Shown here one piece after another: positions 56,300 to 57,687 of a stretch of DNA of 57,687 nt. Positions within the stretch are counted from its first letter, which is position 1. The number at the start of each line of letters is the position of its first letter. The position numbers were made by a program, and so were the translations under genes. Source of the stretch: Halicephalobus mephisto (lineage: Eukaryota > Nematoda > Chromadorea > Rhabditida > Panagrolaimidae); assembly GCA_009193035.1 (NCBI GenBank), contig SWDT01000793.1, forward strand, positions 1 to 57,687, given 5' to 3'. The notes under the pieces are model-generated. The model saw only the letters and a list, made by a program, of their open reading frames with translations. It did no database searches and was not told where the DNA came from.

Positions 56300-56640
56300 A
56301 AATCAAAATAGTTCTAATATATGAAATACATTATATTCAATACATCGATATATTGAATATAGTATGTCCAATATATCAGAAATAGTTTAATATATCGATA
56401 TATTATGTAAAATGGACTAGTATTATGGTCGCTGGGACGAATTATGAACTAACTTCTTTGGTCCTGAGACAAATTATGAATTAACTTATTTTTAAACTTC
56501 TTTGGTCCTGGACGAATTATGAATTAACTTCTTTTTAAACTTCTTTGGTCCTGAGACAAATTATGAATTAACTTATTTTTAAACTTCTTTTGGTCGGAAC
56601 GAATTATGGATTAACTTCTTTTTAAACTTCTTTGATTATT
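56300..56640. repeat. Short satellite patch and ~60 bp tandem array
   Basis: 56310-56420 has TATATCGATATATTA-like sub-units of the satellite found in the mobile elements. 56430-56630 has four copies of TTCTTTGGTCCTGAGACAAA and TTATGAATTAACTTCTTTTT. Confidence 0.8.
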
Positions 56641-57225
56641 TAAATTTTTCATAATTTTTTAAATTTAAAAACATTCAAATTTTATTTTTAGAAAATTTAA
56701 AAAAAATAAATTTTAACTATGTTGCTGTATGCTGTTGGAATTAGTTTAATTTTCGTGTCGGGACCAAAATTTAAAGTAAATTTTTTTGATTTCGAAATAG
56801 GTCCGATACGATTTCTATTATTGAATTCATAACCGAAAATCGGGATATTTTTGATCCCCGGAAATGCCCCATTAGCTTCCACTTGACCAATTTTAAAATT
56901 TTTTTTTGGAAAGTCTGTCAAAAATTTGACCATGGGTCAGTTTTTCCATTTTTAAAAAAAAATAATTGTTTTTCTTCGAGAAAAATTTTCATGGACAACC
57001 AAACACAACTTTAAGCACCTGAATCTGAATCGATGCAGAACAGACTAGCAGCGATTTCCTTCCTAGCCGTCTTTTAAGGAAAACCCCTGAGGCAAGCGAT
57101 TTCCGGCACCTTCAGAATGGACTCTGCTACAGCTGTCACAATTGCCCGGTCCTCCTGGACAATACGAAACTCGGTTTATTGTCCTTTCCAAGATTTTCGG
57201 AATTCCAAAACACGAGACCCGGGTC
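56641..57225. other. Unique DNA with a GC-rich island (about 57000-57225)
   Basis: The island is non-repetitive and near 48% G+C. Short open frames exist on both strands without a supportable start or splice model. It might hold the missing first exon or promoter of trp-4, but no join could be shown. Confidence 0.35.
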
Positions 57226-57687
57226 CACACAAGAAGGGTACGTGGTACAAAGTGTACCGATACATAAAGCTGGCTCCGATGTATAAGATGTATAGTACTC
57301 CATGTATTGATACATTACGTATAATATCGGTGTATTGTACATAATATATCGATATATTAAACTATTTCTGATGTATTGGACATACTATTTACAATACATT
57401 GATACATTAAGTTAATATCGGTGTATTGTACATAATATATCGATATATTAAACTATTTCTGATGTATTGGATATATTATATTCAATATACTGATATATTA
57501 AGTTAATATCGGTCCATTTTACATAATATATCGATATATTAAACTATTTCTGATGTATTGGATATACTATTTACAATACATTGGTATATTAAGTTAATAT
57601 CGATCCATTGAATTTAGTGTATGGATATATTAAATCAACTCTAATGCATAGGATATATTATATTCAATATATTGATATATTAAGTTA
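57226..57687. mobile_element. Satellite-carrying element, cut by the window end
   Basis: Begins CACACAAGAAGGGTACGTGG like the elements at 17947 and 18905. The interior is a regular array of AATATATCGATATATTAAAC, TATTTCTGATGTATTGGATA and TTGATACATTAAGTTAATAT. The right end is not in the window. Confidence 0.6.

Noticed and set aside
56697..56933. 78-codon minus frame from an ATG, considered as the first trp-4 exon
   Set aside because: No donor site in the required phase with a coding-like end was convincing, and the sequence does not resemble NOMPC N-termini.

Overview
The window looks like nuclear DNA of a nematode, most likely a rhabditid. The evidence is very AT-rich intergenic DNA, 43 and 45 bp introns next to repeat-filled long ones, introns ending in T-rich TTTTCAG/TTTTTAG, and apparent spliced-leader acceptor sites just before two start codons. 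It also carries nematode-type versions of TRP-4/NOMPC, BRE-4 and ceramide kinase. The species cannot be told from the sequence.

Layout. 1-15.2 kb is a repeat-dominated region: many tandem arrays with 50-150 bp units, one satellite-carrying mobile element and a few exon-like islands that may be remnants of genes. 15.2-18.8 kb (+) holds a four-exon gene for a secreted, octapeptide-repeat and Gly/Met-rich protein ending in a glutaredoxin domain. Its second intron carries a tRNA-Phe(GAA) gene on the opposite strand. 18.9-21.7 kb holds mobile elements and repeats. 21.7-24.1 kb (-) is a five-exon bre-4-like beta-1,4-N-acetylgalactosaminyltransferase. 24.1-34.5 kb has no clear gene but contains a tRNA-derived SINE with a 17 bp target-site duplication and three tandem MITE-like units. 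34.5-36.7 kb (-) is a two-exon ceramide kinase. 36.7-42.7 kb is repeats. 42.77-43.48 kb (+) is a small two-exon OSER1-family gene. It converges, with only 225 bp between stop codons, on a large trp-4/NOMPC channel gene that fills 43.7-55.9 kb (-) in at least nine exons; its first coding exon was not found. The last 1.8 kb is repeats, a GC-richer island and another satellite element cut by the window end.

The genes do not form an operon: strands alternate and most gaps are kilobases long. Two concern sphingolipids or glycosphingolipids (ceramide kinase; the BRE-4 glycosylation step), and two concern redox or oxidative stress (glutaredoxin; OSER1), but nothing in the sequence shows that the pairs are linked functionally. 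All exon joins given were checked for reading phase by hand.

The most unusual items are: the octapeptide-repeat/glutaredoxin protein; satellite arrays bounded by inverted termini; a roughly 330 bp near-perfect fold-back element with a diverged second copy; the SINE; and a short motif resembling GGTCCCGNCACGAAA that recurs throughout the non-coding DNA in otherwise unrelated tandem arrays.
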